From an uncultured bacterium (GTDB lineage: Bacteria > Bacillota > Bacilli > Lactobacillales > Lactobacillaceae), in contig CAJMMO010000003.1 in assembly GCA_905214545.1 (NCBI GenBank), positions 62,001-126,000 of the forward strand: a stretch of 64,000 nt of DNA, given 5' to 3'. Position 1 is the first letter of the stretch. Each line of letters opens with the position of its first letter. Of the stretch, positions 26,278-33,748 are shown in pieces. The notes under the pieces were generated by a model, which had not been told where the DNA came from, searched no databases, and saw only the letters and a list, made by a program, of their open reading frames with translations. Made by a program: the position numbers and the translations under genes.

Positions 26278-26967
26278 CTAAAAATGAAAGATCATTTTGA
26301 TGATAAAAAACAAAACGGGAACCAGCAGCGCGGGCAAAAAGTTGAGCGGCTTCAGGTCTTTGACCTTCAAAAGCGAAAGACCCGTCATGGCGATCAGAAA
26401 GCCGCCGGTGATGGATAATTCAACGATCAGCTCGTTGCTGAAAAAGCTGGCCGACAGGTACTTGGCAATTAAATAAATGCTGCCCTGCCAGACCAATAAA
26501 ACCGGCGCACACAACTCCATGCCCCAGCCAAAGCTGGCCCCTAAGACCATCGCGGTTACTAGGTCCAGCATGTAGTTGGTAAACAGCATGGTGTTGTCGC
26601 CTTTGACGGCCGCCAGCACCGGGCCCACGATCGACAAGGCCCCGATACAATACAGCAGAGTCCCGGTCGCCAGGCCCTGGCTGAGCCCGCCCTTGCCGCC
26701 GAAGCGGTTGACCAAATGATCAAAGCGGCCGGATAAATTCCAGACGGTGCCCAGCAGGCCGCCGAGGGCCAGGCTCACGATAAACAGCACGTGGTAGCGG
26801 CTTTTCGGCATGTTCAAGACCACGTTTTCCATGCCGATGCCGAGCGCCGCCATCCCCATGGCGGTGTACAGCGCGGCTTCGTATTGGGGCTTGATCCCCT
26901 TTTTCAACAGGCAGCCGATGGCCGTGCCCACGATGATGGCCGCGACGTTTGACAAAGTCCCAATCAT
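26278..26967 (-). CDS. DUF554 family membrane protein
   Basis: A 229-residue protein with about seven hydrophobic segments; it begins MIGTLSNVAAIIVGTAIGCLL and contains YCIGALSIVGPVLAAVKGD, both characteristic of DUF554 (YdfK/YqgA-like). Function unknown. The ATG at 26967 has AGGAAGGA upstream; a longer frame to 27036 would begin inside the upstream gene's terminator and is rejected. Confidence 0.85.
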   Translation of the reverse strand: MIGTLSNVAAIIVGTAIGCLLKKGIKPQYEAALYTAMGMAALGIGMENVVLNMPKSRYHVLFIVSLALGGLLGTVWNLSGRFDHLVNRFGGKGGLSQGLATGTLLYCIGALSIVGPVLAAVKGDNTMLFTNYMLDLVTAMVLGASFGWGMELCAPVLLVWQGSIYLIAKYLSASFFSNELIVELSITGGFLIAMTGLSLLKVKDLKPLNFLPALLVPVLFFIIKMIFHF

Positions 26968-26990
26968 GGCAATTCCTTCCTCTTCACAAT

Positions 26991-27016
26991 AAAAAGGGCA
27001 CACGGTGTGCCCTTCA
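26991..27016 (-). terminator. Terminator after the 5'-nucleotidase gene
   Basis: AAGGGCACAC / GTGTGCCCTT stem with a T-run on the reverse strand. Confidence 0.8.
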
Positions 27017-27046
27017 ATCAGTGAAAAGTTTAACAAAATGTCTGCT

Positions 27047-29194
27047 TTAGCGCAAACGCAGGTAGCTGGCCGGGCACCATTGCTTTTGGGTGCCTAAGCG
27101 GTACATCAGCCGGCCGTTGATCACCTTGCGGCCCCAGACCTTCCAGTAGGTGTTGGTTCTCAGGTATTGGTTGGTGTAGTGGCCGTTAGCGTCCAGCAAG
27201 CGAACCTTGGCAAATGGGTGCCAGCGCAGGCGCGGCATGTAGGCTACGGTGCGGATTCTCTGCTCGGCATTCTTTTGGCTTGAGCTGTTTTGCTGACTGG
27301 AATTATTTTGTTGGCCGTAGCGAGCCAGCAGTGCTTGGGCCTGTTGCGCGGTGACGGTCACCTTGCGGTCGGTAGCTGGTGCCGTAATCTGCTTTTGGCC
27401 CTTGATGTAGTCGATGAAGATGTCGGTGTCGACGCCGACGTCAGCGACTTTCTTCGTGTTCTTCAGTTCTGGCACGGAGTCGGTCAGGTAGTTGTTGAGC
27501 ACGACGTTGTAGGTCTTGTTCATTTCAACCGGCTTGCCGTTTGAATCCAGCATCAAGACCGTCTTGACCGGGTGGTCCTTGTCGCCGGTATTAGTTGAGT
27601 AGTACTTCATGCCGGAAACCAGGTACCAGCGGGTTTGGCCCTGGCTGTTCATGAAGTCGGCGAGCTGCTTGCCGGTCATGGCGTTGACCTGCAGGCGGTT
27701 GCCGAACGGCTGGACGGCTTGGGCTGACTTCCACAAGATGTCGCCGTTTGACTCAACCTTTAAAGGAGCGCGCACGCCGCCGGCGTTGGTGATGGCAAAG
27801 TCGGCCTTGACGCCGGCCTTTTTAGCCATGGCCAGCTGAGCGTCGACAACGAGGTCAGCGATCTCGCTTTCGTGGCCGTCTGCTTTTTCGGTCTTGGCAA
27901 TGTCCTTAGTGCCCTTGCCGATTGGCGCTTCGGTGATGGCCTTGGTTCTGTCTTCGGCATCTTTGATGATGGCTGCGACCTTCGGGTTATTCTTGGTAAC
28001 CGGGTCTTGGGCTGCCGACAAAACTGGGTAGACGTGGGTCACTAAGCTGCCTGGCACAAAGTCTTGGGTGGCTGGGTCAATGTAGCCGGTGACGTCGTCG
28101 TAGGCCTTGGTGAAGCTGGTAGCTTGGACGACCTTGGTGTGGCCGACCATGCCGTTAGCGTACCAGTGGGAGTGGGCGCCGATGAAGAGGTCGACGCTGT
28201 TGTCTGGGTCGATCTGGTAGAGCTTTTTCAGGATATCGATCGTTTCGCCGTAGATGGTGTTGGTCTTAGTGTCCTTATTGTATTTGTTGTAAACAGCCGT
28301 GTGGCCTAAGACGACAATTGCGTTGACGCCTTGGGCGCGGAGGATTTTTTCGTACTTGGCAATCGTTTCGGCTGGGTCCAAGAACTTGTAGCCGGCCAGG
28401 TTCTTGGCAAAGGTCAAGTTCGGCATGTCGGTGGTCAAAACGCCGATGAAGCCGACCTTCACCTTCTTGCCTTGGGATTCGACTTCCTTAATCAGGTAAG
28501 GCTGCCAGTTGAATGGCGTCTTGCCGTCGGTCGTCACCACGTTGGAAACAACCATCTGGATGTCGGAGTTTTCGTGCGGGTACTTCATTTCCACCGCGTT
28601 GAATTGGCCAGGCTTTGGGAAGCCGCCGGTCAGGGCCCGGTTGAATTCGGTAAGGCCTTCGTCGAATTCGTGGTTGCCTAAAGTGCCGATGGTGACGCCC
28701 ATGGCCTTTAAGGCCTTCAGAGTCGGTTCGTCTTGCAGCAGCGAAGACATCGCAGGCGAAGCGCCGACAGCGTCGCCGGCTTCAACCCGGAAGGTGTTGT
28801 TGCTGCCCTTTGGCAGGTTGTTCAGCTGTTCGAATTGGTCTTGGGCGTTGTCCAAGTAGCTGGCCAAACGCGCAGCGCCGCCGGCGTCTTGGTAGGTCTT
28901 AGCCCCTACGTAGGCCTTGCCGGTCGTGTCGAGGTTGCCGTGGACGTCGTTAATCCCTAAAACCTGCACTGGCACGTCGCCTTGGTACTGGCTTGGGTCC
29001 TGCCAGCGGTCGTCGTTCGGCTTGGCGTTGTAATCGTCGTAAGCGACGACCTGCGCATTCTGGTTGGTTTGGACGGCAGTCGTCTGGACGGTGTCGGCGT
29101 GGACCACGGTCGGCGTCTGCGTCATGTACAGCCCCAGCAGCGCTGAAGCGGCCAAACTCATCGTCAAGTATGCAGCACGGTGTTTTCTTTGCAT
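27047..29194 (-). CDS. Secreted 5'-nucleotidase with SLAP cell-wall domain
   Basis: About 715 residues. A signal peptide (cleavage near HADTVQ), then a calcineurin-like metallophosphatase domain (GINDVHGNLD, EAGDAVG, GTLGNHEFDEG, GHTAVYN, GAHSHW), a 5'-nucleotidase C-terminal domain (ITNAGGVRAPL, FGNRLQVNAMTGKQL), a Gln/Ser-rich linker, and a final ~65 residues rich in Arg/Tyr (LLDANGHYTNQYLR, RLGTQKQWCPASYL) that resemble the Lactobacillus S-layer SLAP domain. It likely frees nucleosides outside the cell, held on the wall by the SLAP domain. The start uses an ATG six bases after AAGGAG; an upstream GTG is rejected because AAGGAG lies inside that reading. Confidence 0.92.
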   Translation of the reverse strand: MQRKHRAAYLTMSLAASALLGLYMTQTPTVVHADTVQTTAVQTNQNAQVVAYDDYNAKPNDDRWQDPSQYQGDVPVQVLGINDVHGNLDTTGKAYVGAKTYQDAGGAARLASYLDNAQDQFEQLNNLPKGSNNTFRVEAGDAVGASPAMSSLLQDEPTLKALKAMGVTIGTLGNHEFDEGLTEFNRALTGGFPKPGQFNAVEMKYPHENSDIQMVVSNVVTTDGKTPFNWQPYLIKEVESQGKKVKVGFIGVLTTDMPNLTFAKNLAGYKFLDPAETIAKYEKILRAQGVNAIVVLGHTAVYNKYNKDTKTNTIYGETIDILKKLYQIDPDNSVDLFIGAHSHWYANGMVGHTKVVQATSFTKAYDDVTGYIDPATQDFVPGSLVTHVYPVLSAAQDPVTKNNPKVAAIIKDAEDRTKAITEAPIGKGTKDIAKTEKADGHESEIADLVVDAQLAMAKKAGVKADFAITNAGGVRAPLKVESNGDILWKSAQAVQPFGNRLQVNAMTGKQLADFMNSQGQTRWYLVSGMKYYSTNTGDKDHPVKTVLMLDSNGKPVEMNKTYNVVLNNYLTDSVPELKNTKKVADVGVDTDIFIDYIKGQKQITAPATDRKVTVTAQQAQALLARYGQQNNSSQQNSSSQKNAEQRIRTVAYMPRLRWHPFAKVRLLDANGHYTNQYLRTNTYWKVWGRKVINGRLMYRLGTQKQWCPASYLRLR

Positions 29195-29301
29195 CATATT
29201 CTCCTTATATCTCACTCATGCATAACAAACATCCACTTCCAGTTTAATACAGATTATTTTTCTGACAATAGCAAATATTGTTCGTCTAATTATTTACGTA
29301 T

Positions 29302-29336
29302 AAAAAAAGAAAGGCCAAAATGTCAGCCTTTCTTTC
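29302..29336 (-). terminator. Terminator after the GadC/YjeM-like permease
   Basis: GAAAGGC / GCCTTTC stem, reverse-strand T-run of seven. Confidence 0.7.
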
Positions 29337-29342
29337 AATATT

Positions 29343-30758
29343 TTAATTTTCCTGCCACTTTGCCTTAAAGCGGTACAAAATGAGCGGAATAATGGCAACA
29401 ATCACGCACATGCCCAGCAGGTCCCAGAAGTAGACGCTGCGCAGGTGCGCCGGGGTGCCGGCAGCCGGGGTAAAGGCCACGATCAGGGCAAAGGCCGTGA
29501 TCACAAAGGCCACAGCAGCTAAAAAGATGCTCCAGCCGCGGTGCTTGCTCATGTAATAGGTCCGGTGCAGGTCTTCGTGCTTGGCCTTTAAGACGATGAA
29601 GCCGACCAGCATGATCAGGTAGACCATGAGGTACTGGGCGGTCGTAGCGGCCAGCGAGATGTTGAAGGCAAAATCCGCGTTGGCACCCGACGTAAAGGTG
29701 ATCAGCAAGGCCGAGGCGGTCACAATCAAGGATTGCAGGATCATGAGCGGCATCGGCACGCCGCGCTTGGTCGTCTTCGCAAACATTTTTGGCAGATAAC
29801 CCTGCTTGGCGGCTTCGTGCATCCCCTGGTTAGGGCCAGCCAGCCAGTTGCCGATCTCGCCGATGATGCCGCAGGCTAAAAGCACGCCGGCGACTTTTTG
29901 GATGGCCTTGCCCGGCAGGCCGATGGAGTTCATCAAGACGCCGTAGGTGTAGACAAAGCCGGTACTGTTTTGAATCTGGCTCTTAGGCACAGACATGCCG
30001 ATGGCTAAGGAACCCAGCAGGTCAAAGCAGATGGCCGTCAGAGCCAGCGCCAGCATGACGCGCGAGTAAGACTTGGGATGCTCCAGGTTTTTAACGTGGG
30101 GCGCGGATGCTTCCCCGCCGCAAAAGGCCAGGATAAATGGGACAAAGGCAACCAGTGTGGTCGTGTCAAAGTGCTTAGGCCAGATGTTGTGCCAAGTAAT
30201 GACCATGTGCAGCTGGTGGCCTTGGGCCAGGTAAACGAACAAGGCGATGATGATGGCGACAACCGGCAGCGCGATGCCCAGGATGAAGAGCCATTCGGCA
30301 ATTTGGCCGATCTTGCGCACGCCGATCAGCTGGATGGCGGTGGCGCCCCACAAAATGATCATCATCAAGCCAAAGCGGACGATGGGCGTGGTGTTAAACC
30401 AGGGCGTGCCCAAGGTGATCGACAAGGCGCCGATGATGACATACATCATCGTGTCCATGCCGACGGTGATGTGGATCCACTGTAAAAACATGGCTTCCCA
30501 GCCGGTCTTTTCGCCCAGGCTGCCCTTGACCCAGGTAAAGATGCCGCCCTTGTTCCAGCCGTCGATGGAGGCCATTTCGCCCGCCATCTGGGTAATCGGA
30601 ATAAACCACAGCAGGCCGGCAACCAATAGGTAGAAAATGACCGTCGGGCCGGTTTTGCCAAAAGGTGCCAGCTCGTCGACGGAAATGACCATGGAACTGG
30701 TCATCGCAAACAGCTTGAAGGCCGTCAGCCGGGTGTACTTCTGCTCTTCTTCGTTCAT
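29343..30758 (-). CDS. APC-family transporter (YjeM/GadC-like)
   Basis: A 471-residue, twelve-segment permease. The start KYTRLTAFKLFAMTSSMVISVDELAPFGKTG and WNKGGIFTWVKGSLGEKTGW resemble the glutamate:GABA antiporter branch and YjeM. An amino-acid exchange role is likely, exact substrate unknown; no decarboxylase lies nearby that would support acid resistance. AAGGAG precedes the ATG. Monocistronic, divergent from the SMR gene. Confidence 0.87.
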   Translation of the reverse strand: MNEEEQKYTRLTAFKLFAMTSSMVISVDELAPFGKTGPTVIFYLLVAGLLWFIPITQMAGEMASIDGWNKGGIFTWVKGSLGEKTGWEAMFLQWIHITVGMDTMMYVIIGALSITLGTPWFNTTPIVRFGLMMIILWGATAIQLIGVRKIGQIAEWLFILGIALPVVAIIIALFVYLAQGHQLHMVITWHNIWPKHFDTTTLVAFVPFILAFCGGEASAPHVKNLEHPKSYSRVMLALALTAICFDLLGSLAIGMSVPKSQIQNSTGFVYTYGVLMNSIGLPGKAIQKVAGVLLACGIIGEIGNWLAGPNQGMHEAAKQGYLPKMFAKTTKRGVPMPLMILQSLIVTASALLITFTSGANADFAFNISLAATTAQYLMVYLIMLVGFIVLKAKHEDLHRTYYMSKHRGWSIFLAAVAFVITAFALIVAFTPAAGTPAHLRSVYFWDLLGMCVIVAIIPLILYRFKAKWQEN

Positions 30759-30826
30759 TTAATTGCTCCTTACAAAAATCAAACAGAGCTATTTTACCGC
30801 AAAAATAAGCTGGCCGAAGGCCTTTT

Positions 30827-30855
30827 TTGAGGGTGCAAAAGTGTATAAATATAAT
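30827..30855 (+). promoter_or_regulatory. Upstream promoter of the SMR gene
   Basis: TTGAGG (30827-30832), 17 bases, TATAAT (30850-30855). A second TATAAT at 30918-30923 lies closer to the gene, so transcription may start at two places. Confidence 0.55.
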
Positions 30856-30880
30856 TTATGGTTTTTCCGTTAATAACTGA

Positions 30881-30921
30881 TATAGCCTAAACCCTAGCTA
30901 TCATAGGCTTTCCAGGCTATA
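30881..30921 (+). promoter_or_regulatory. Inverted repeat in the SMR leader/promoter
   Basis: TATAGCCT (30881-30888) and AGGCTATA (30914-30921) are perfect inverted copies; the right arm overlaps the second -10 box, and a further AGGCT lies at 30905-30909. Either a repressor operator or, for transcripts from the upstream promoter, an RNA hairpin. Confidence 0.4.
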
Positions 30922-30955
30922 ATTTAGCTCAGAAAATATTTAGGAGATGAAAAAC

Positions 30956-31276
30956 ATGGGTTATGTACAATTAGCAATTGCCATCGTTGGCGAAGTGATC
31001 GGGACTAGTTTTTTGAAAGCATCGCAGAGTTTTACCAAGCCTCTGCCGGCATTAATTGCAGTTGGCGCGTACGTGGTCTGCTTCTACTGTTTTTCACTTT
31101 CTATGAAGTCGCTGAACCTAGGCGTGGCGTACGCTACGTGGGGTGGCGTGGGCATCATTTTGACCACCGCAATGTCTGCAGTTTTATGGCATGAGGCAGT
31201 TTCCATGCCGGAAGTTTTAGGCATCATTATGATTATCGCGGGCGTTGTTTTATGCAACTTGTTCGCTAAGGCATAG
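30956..31276 (+). CDS. Small multidrug resistance (SMR) exporter
   Basis: A 106-residue four-helix protein of the EmrE/SugE/QacC class. GYVQLAIAIVGEVIGTSFLKAS carries the essential TM1 Glu (GEVIGT), and AYATWGGVG the TM3 signature. It exports cationic drugs as an antiparallel dimer; SMR proteins with GEV.GT and single genes are commonly Qac-type. The ATG at 30956 has AGGAG nine bases upstream; an ATG three codons earlier sits on that site. Confidence 0.92.
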   Translation: MGYVQLAIAIVGEVIGTSFLKASQSFTKPLPALIAVGAYVVCFYCFSLSMKSLNLGVAYATWGGVGIILTTAMSAVLWHEAVSMPEVLGIIMIIAGVVLCNLFAKA

Positions 31277-31278
31277 AG

Positions 31279-31310
31279 AAAAAAGCCGGCCAAAGAGGCC
31301 GGCTTTTTTT
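31279..31310 (+). terminator. Terminator after the SMR gene
   Basis: AAGCCGGCC AAAGA GGCCGGCTT stem followed by T-run. Confidence 0.88.
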
Positions 31311-31363
31311 GTGCGGATTTTCATAAATCTGATTATTCCGCTTACATTTTTTCAAAAACAGTT

Positions 31364-32038
31364 TTACTTAACCAGGTAGTGCAGCGCTAAGGCCCCGTCA
31401 GGATAGGTCTTGGCGCTTTTCAGTTGCAGGTGCACGGGCTTGGATGACTTCTGCATGCCGTCAAATAAAGATGGCTGGTCCGTGCGGCCGTCGACGCCGG
31501 GGCCGACAACTAAGGAAACTTCGTCGACTAAACCGGCCTGCAGGAAGCCGCCGTTGATGCGGCCGCCGCCGACAACTGCTAAGCGCTTGACGCCGAATTC
31601 CCGGCCTAAGATGTCCAAGGCCTGGCTTAAGTCAACGTGGTCCTTGCCGGCAGCGATCCAGGAGACATGGTGGGCATTGAGGTAGTCGAGGTAGTCCTGG
31701 CTGACCTTTTCACTGGTGAACACCAAGACCGGGTGGCTGCTGCCCGCTTGGTCGCCCCAGGCGATGCTGCCGCGGGAGTCAGTGATGATCTCGTAGCTGG
31801 TACCAGTTTGGTTTTTGGCAAAAGAAGTCTTGCCTAAGACGGCAGCGCTTTTGGCCTTAAATTGAGCGGCACCCATCTCGGTGGCGCCGGTCACGCGGCC
31901 GCTGACTCGAGTCGGTGCGTCTAGCGCGTCAAGACAAGCATAATATTCTGAATTGCCGTCTAATTGGGCGGTCATGCCGCAGTCGATGCGGCCGTCAACT
32001 GACATCATCATGTGCACGATTACGTAAGGTTTCGTCAT
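31364..32038 (-). CDS. RibD C-terminal/dihydrofolate-reductase-like protein
   Basis: About 224 residues of the RibD_C reductase family: MMSVDGRIDCG at the start, GRVTGATEM, and the nucleotide-binding VVGGGRINGGFLQAGLVDEV. Family members reduce pyrimidine or pterin-like rings with NADPH; there is no deaminase domain and no riboflavin gene nearby, so the substrate is open. The ATG at 32038 has AAGGAG at seven bases; earlier Met codons are too near to the site. A TATAAT lies on the reverse strand at 32084-32089. Confidence 0.85.
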   Translation of the reverse strand: MTKPYVIVHMMMSVDGRIDCGMTAQLDGNSEYYACLDALDAPTRVSGRVTGATEMGAAQFKAKSAAVLGKTSFAKNQTGTSYEIITDSRGSIAWGDQAGSSHPVLVFTSEKVSQDYLDYLNAHHVSWIAAGKDHVDLSQALDILGREFGVKRLAVVGGGRINGGFLQAGLVDEVSLVVGPGVDGRTDQPSLFDGMQKSSKPVHLQLKSAKTYPDGALALHYLVK

Positions 32039-32138
32039 TGTCATGCTCCTTTTATTATTCATTTAGATTATTATTCAGCGTATATTATAACATCAGTATC
32101 ATAACTTAAAAAGTTCTTTACAACTCGCAGGCAAACTA

Positions 32139-32153
32139 ATGCAAGCGCTTTAA
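32139..32153 (+). promoter_or_regulatory. Probable cre site (CcpA operator)
   Basis: ATGCAAGCGCTTTAA matches the consensus WTGNAANCGNWNNCW at all fixed positions but one. It lies just upstream of an extended -10-like TGGTAAACT (about 32158) for the PRTase-HAD gene, a position suited to carbon catabolite control. Confidence 0.55.
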
Positions 32154-32210
32154 TTTTTGGTAAACTGGTCTTAGACACCAAGCAATAGTAAATGAAGGAA
32201 TGAGAAAAAA

Positions 32211-33719
32211 GTGACAGATACGCAAAAGATTTACAGCTCGCTCATGCAGGACTACCGCTGCTTCTACGAGGGCATGAAGGAACCGATTTTTTACCAAAGA
32301 CTCTACCCGAACCACTACGACGACGCCTTCAGCGCCGACTACGCGGCAGACTATGGCGAAAAAGAAGCTGAGCGTTTTGCCGACCGCGCCCACTACTTCT
32401 GGGGCCTGAAGTACAAGTTTGCCCAAAACGGCGAGCGTGTCGCCCAGTCTTACGAGCAGGAAAACAACCACACCTACTTGGAAAAATACCACCAAGCCTA
32501 CCTGGAAACGCTGGACAAGCTGCTGAGCCGCTTCGTCAATTGGGCAGTCATCACGATCCCGGCTTCTAACGCCTCGCTTGTCAACGGCGTCACCTACCTC
32601 ACCCGCGAGTACCTGAGCAAAAACGGCCGCCAGCTGCTGGACTTCACCGACCGGCTCGTGCGGACCAAGTCCAAAAAGGTCGCTTCCGACATCGGGACCA
32701 GCGACAAGGAATCAAACATCCGGACTTTGGCAGTGCGCGGCGCCGCCGACTTTAAAAAAGCTGACGGCATCATCGTCATCGACGATGTGACCACCAGCGG
32801 CAACACCTTTGCGGCCGTCGACCAGGTCCTGCACGAATACGGCATCAACAACAAGGTGATCAACTTCGCCTTCGGCCGTTCGATGCGCCCGATCGGCCAG
32901 GCCAGCTACGACGAATGGCTGGACGGCAGTGCCGAGTGGACGAGCCAGAACTTCAAAAAGAGCGGTCAGATCACCGGCCTGATCTACGACGTCGACCAGA
33001 CCCTGGTGGACTCCACTAACCGCAGCGACGAGTTCGAACACCACCGCGACGTCGTCTTCGAGTCGCCTTTAAACTTCACTAAAGACAACGACGAAGAAGA
33101 AAACTACATCCACTTCTTAAACCGCTTTGCCAGCGGCAACAGCCAGGTCAAAGACAGCCTGCTGGACGGCGCCGCCAATGTCTACTACCCTTACCAGGGC
33201 ATCGAGCGGCTCCAGCGCCACGGCATCCCCTTCGCCTTGGTTTCCTCCAGCATGGAAAAACGCTGCCAGCTGATCATGAAGACCGAGGTCGTCCAAAAGG
33301 CCGTCTACCCGCTGATCTGGGACACCCACTTCCCTGACCGCCAGACCTCTGTCGACCACGAGGTCTACCGCCAGTACATGGGCCGCGACTACGACGAAAA
33401 CTCCGGCCACTCGGTCTACCCAAGCCTGGTCCGCTTTGACAACATCTGGGGCCTGGCCAGAAAGCCGGCCGAAATCAAAGAGGTCTTAGCCGTCAAGTGG
33501 CTGAAGGGCCAGCAAAAAGACCCTGAGCAGCCGAGCCGCATCGTCGGCTTAGGCAACACGGTCGAAGACATGATCGCCTACCACAAGGCCGGCGTGGAAG
33601 CGGTCTTGGCTTTGTGGGGGATGCCGGCCAGCATCCGGTCTTACGCCAAAAAGAACTGGGGCGCCGATTACGCCTTTGCAACTTTTGCCGAGTTTGCGAA
33701 CTGGGTTTTGGCCCAATAA
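32211..33719 (+). CDS. Phosphoribosyltransferase-HAD fusion protein
   Basis: A 502-residue two-domain protein. Residues ~110-240 hold a type I phosphoribosyltransferase core with the PRPP loop IIVIDDVTTSGNTF; residues ~255-500 hold a HAD-like phosphatase domain (YDVDQTLVD as DxDxT motif I, VSSSMEKR as motif II, LGNTVEDMIAYHKAG as motif IV). The first ~110 residues are an acidic, Tyr-rich region with no known motif. Related PRTase plus HAD pairs occur in Ter-type stress operons, but no ter genes are present here. Start is GTG with AAGGA eleven bases upstream; a cre site lies before it. Product unknown. Confidence 0.75.
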   Translation: MTDTQKIYSSLMQDYRCFYEGMKEPIFYQRLYPNHYDDAFSADYAADYGEKEAERFADRAHYFWGLKYKFAQNGERVAQSYEQENNHTYLEKYHQAYLETLDKLLSRFVNWAVITIPASNASLVNGVTYLTREYLSKNGRQLLDFTDRLVRTKSKKVASDIGTSDKESNIRTLAVRGAADFKKADGIIVIDDVTTSGNTFAAVDQVLHEYGINNKVINFAFGRSMRPIGQASYDEWLDGSAEWTSQNFKKSGQITGLIYDVDQTLVDSTNRSDEFEHHRDVVFESPLNFTKDNDEEENYIHFLNRFASGNSQVKDSLLDGAANVYYPYQGIERLQRHGIPFALVSSSMEKRCQLIMKTEVVQKAVYPLIWDTHFPDRQTSVDHEVYRQYMGRDYDENSGHSVYPSLVRFDNIWGLARKPAEIKEVLAVKWLKGQQKDPEQPSRIVGLGNTVEDMIAYHKAGVEAVLALWGMPASIRSYAKKNWGADYAFATFAEFANWVLAQ

Positions 33720-33748
33720 AAAAAAGCAGCCTGAGAGCTGCTTTTTTT
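33720..33748. terminator. Terminator shared by the fusion gene and copA
   Basis: AAAGCAGC CTGAGA GCTGCTTT stem with A-run before and T-run after. Confidence 0.8.

Noticed and set aside
30856..30955. Guanidine riboswitch before the SMR gene
   Set aside because: No ACGR-loop hairpin pair and no ykkC-like conserved core; only a simple inverted repeat.
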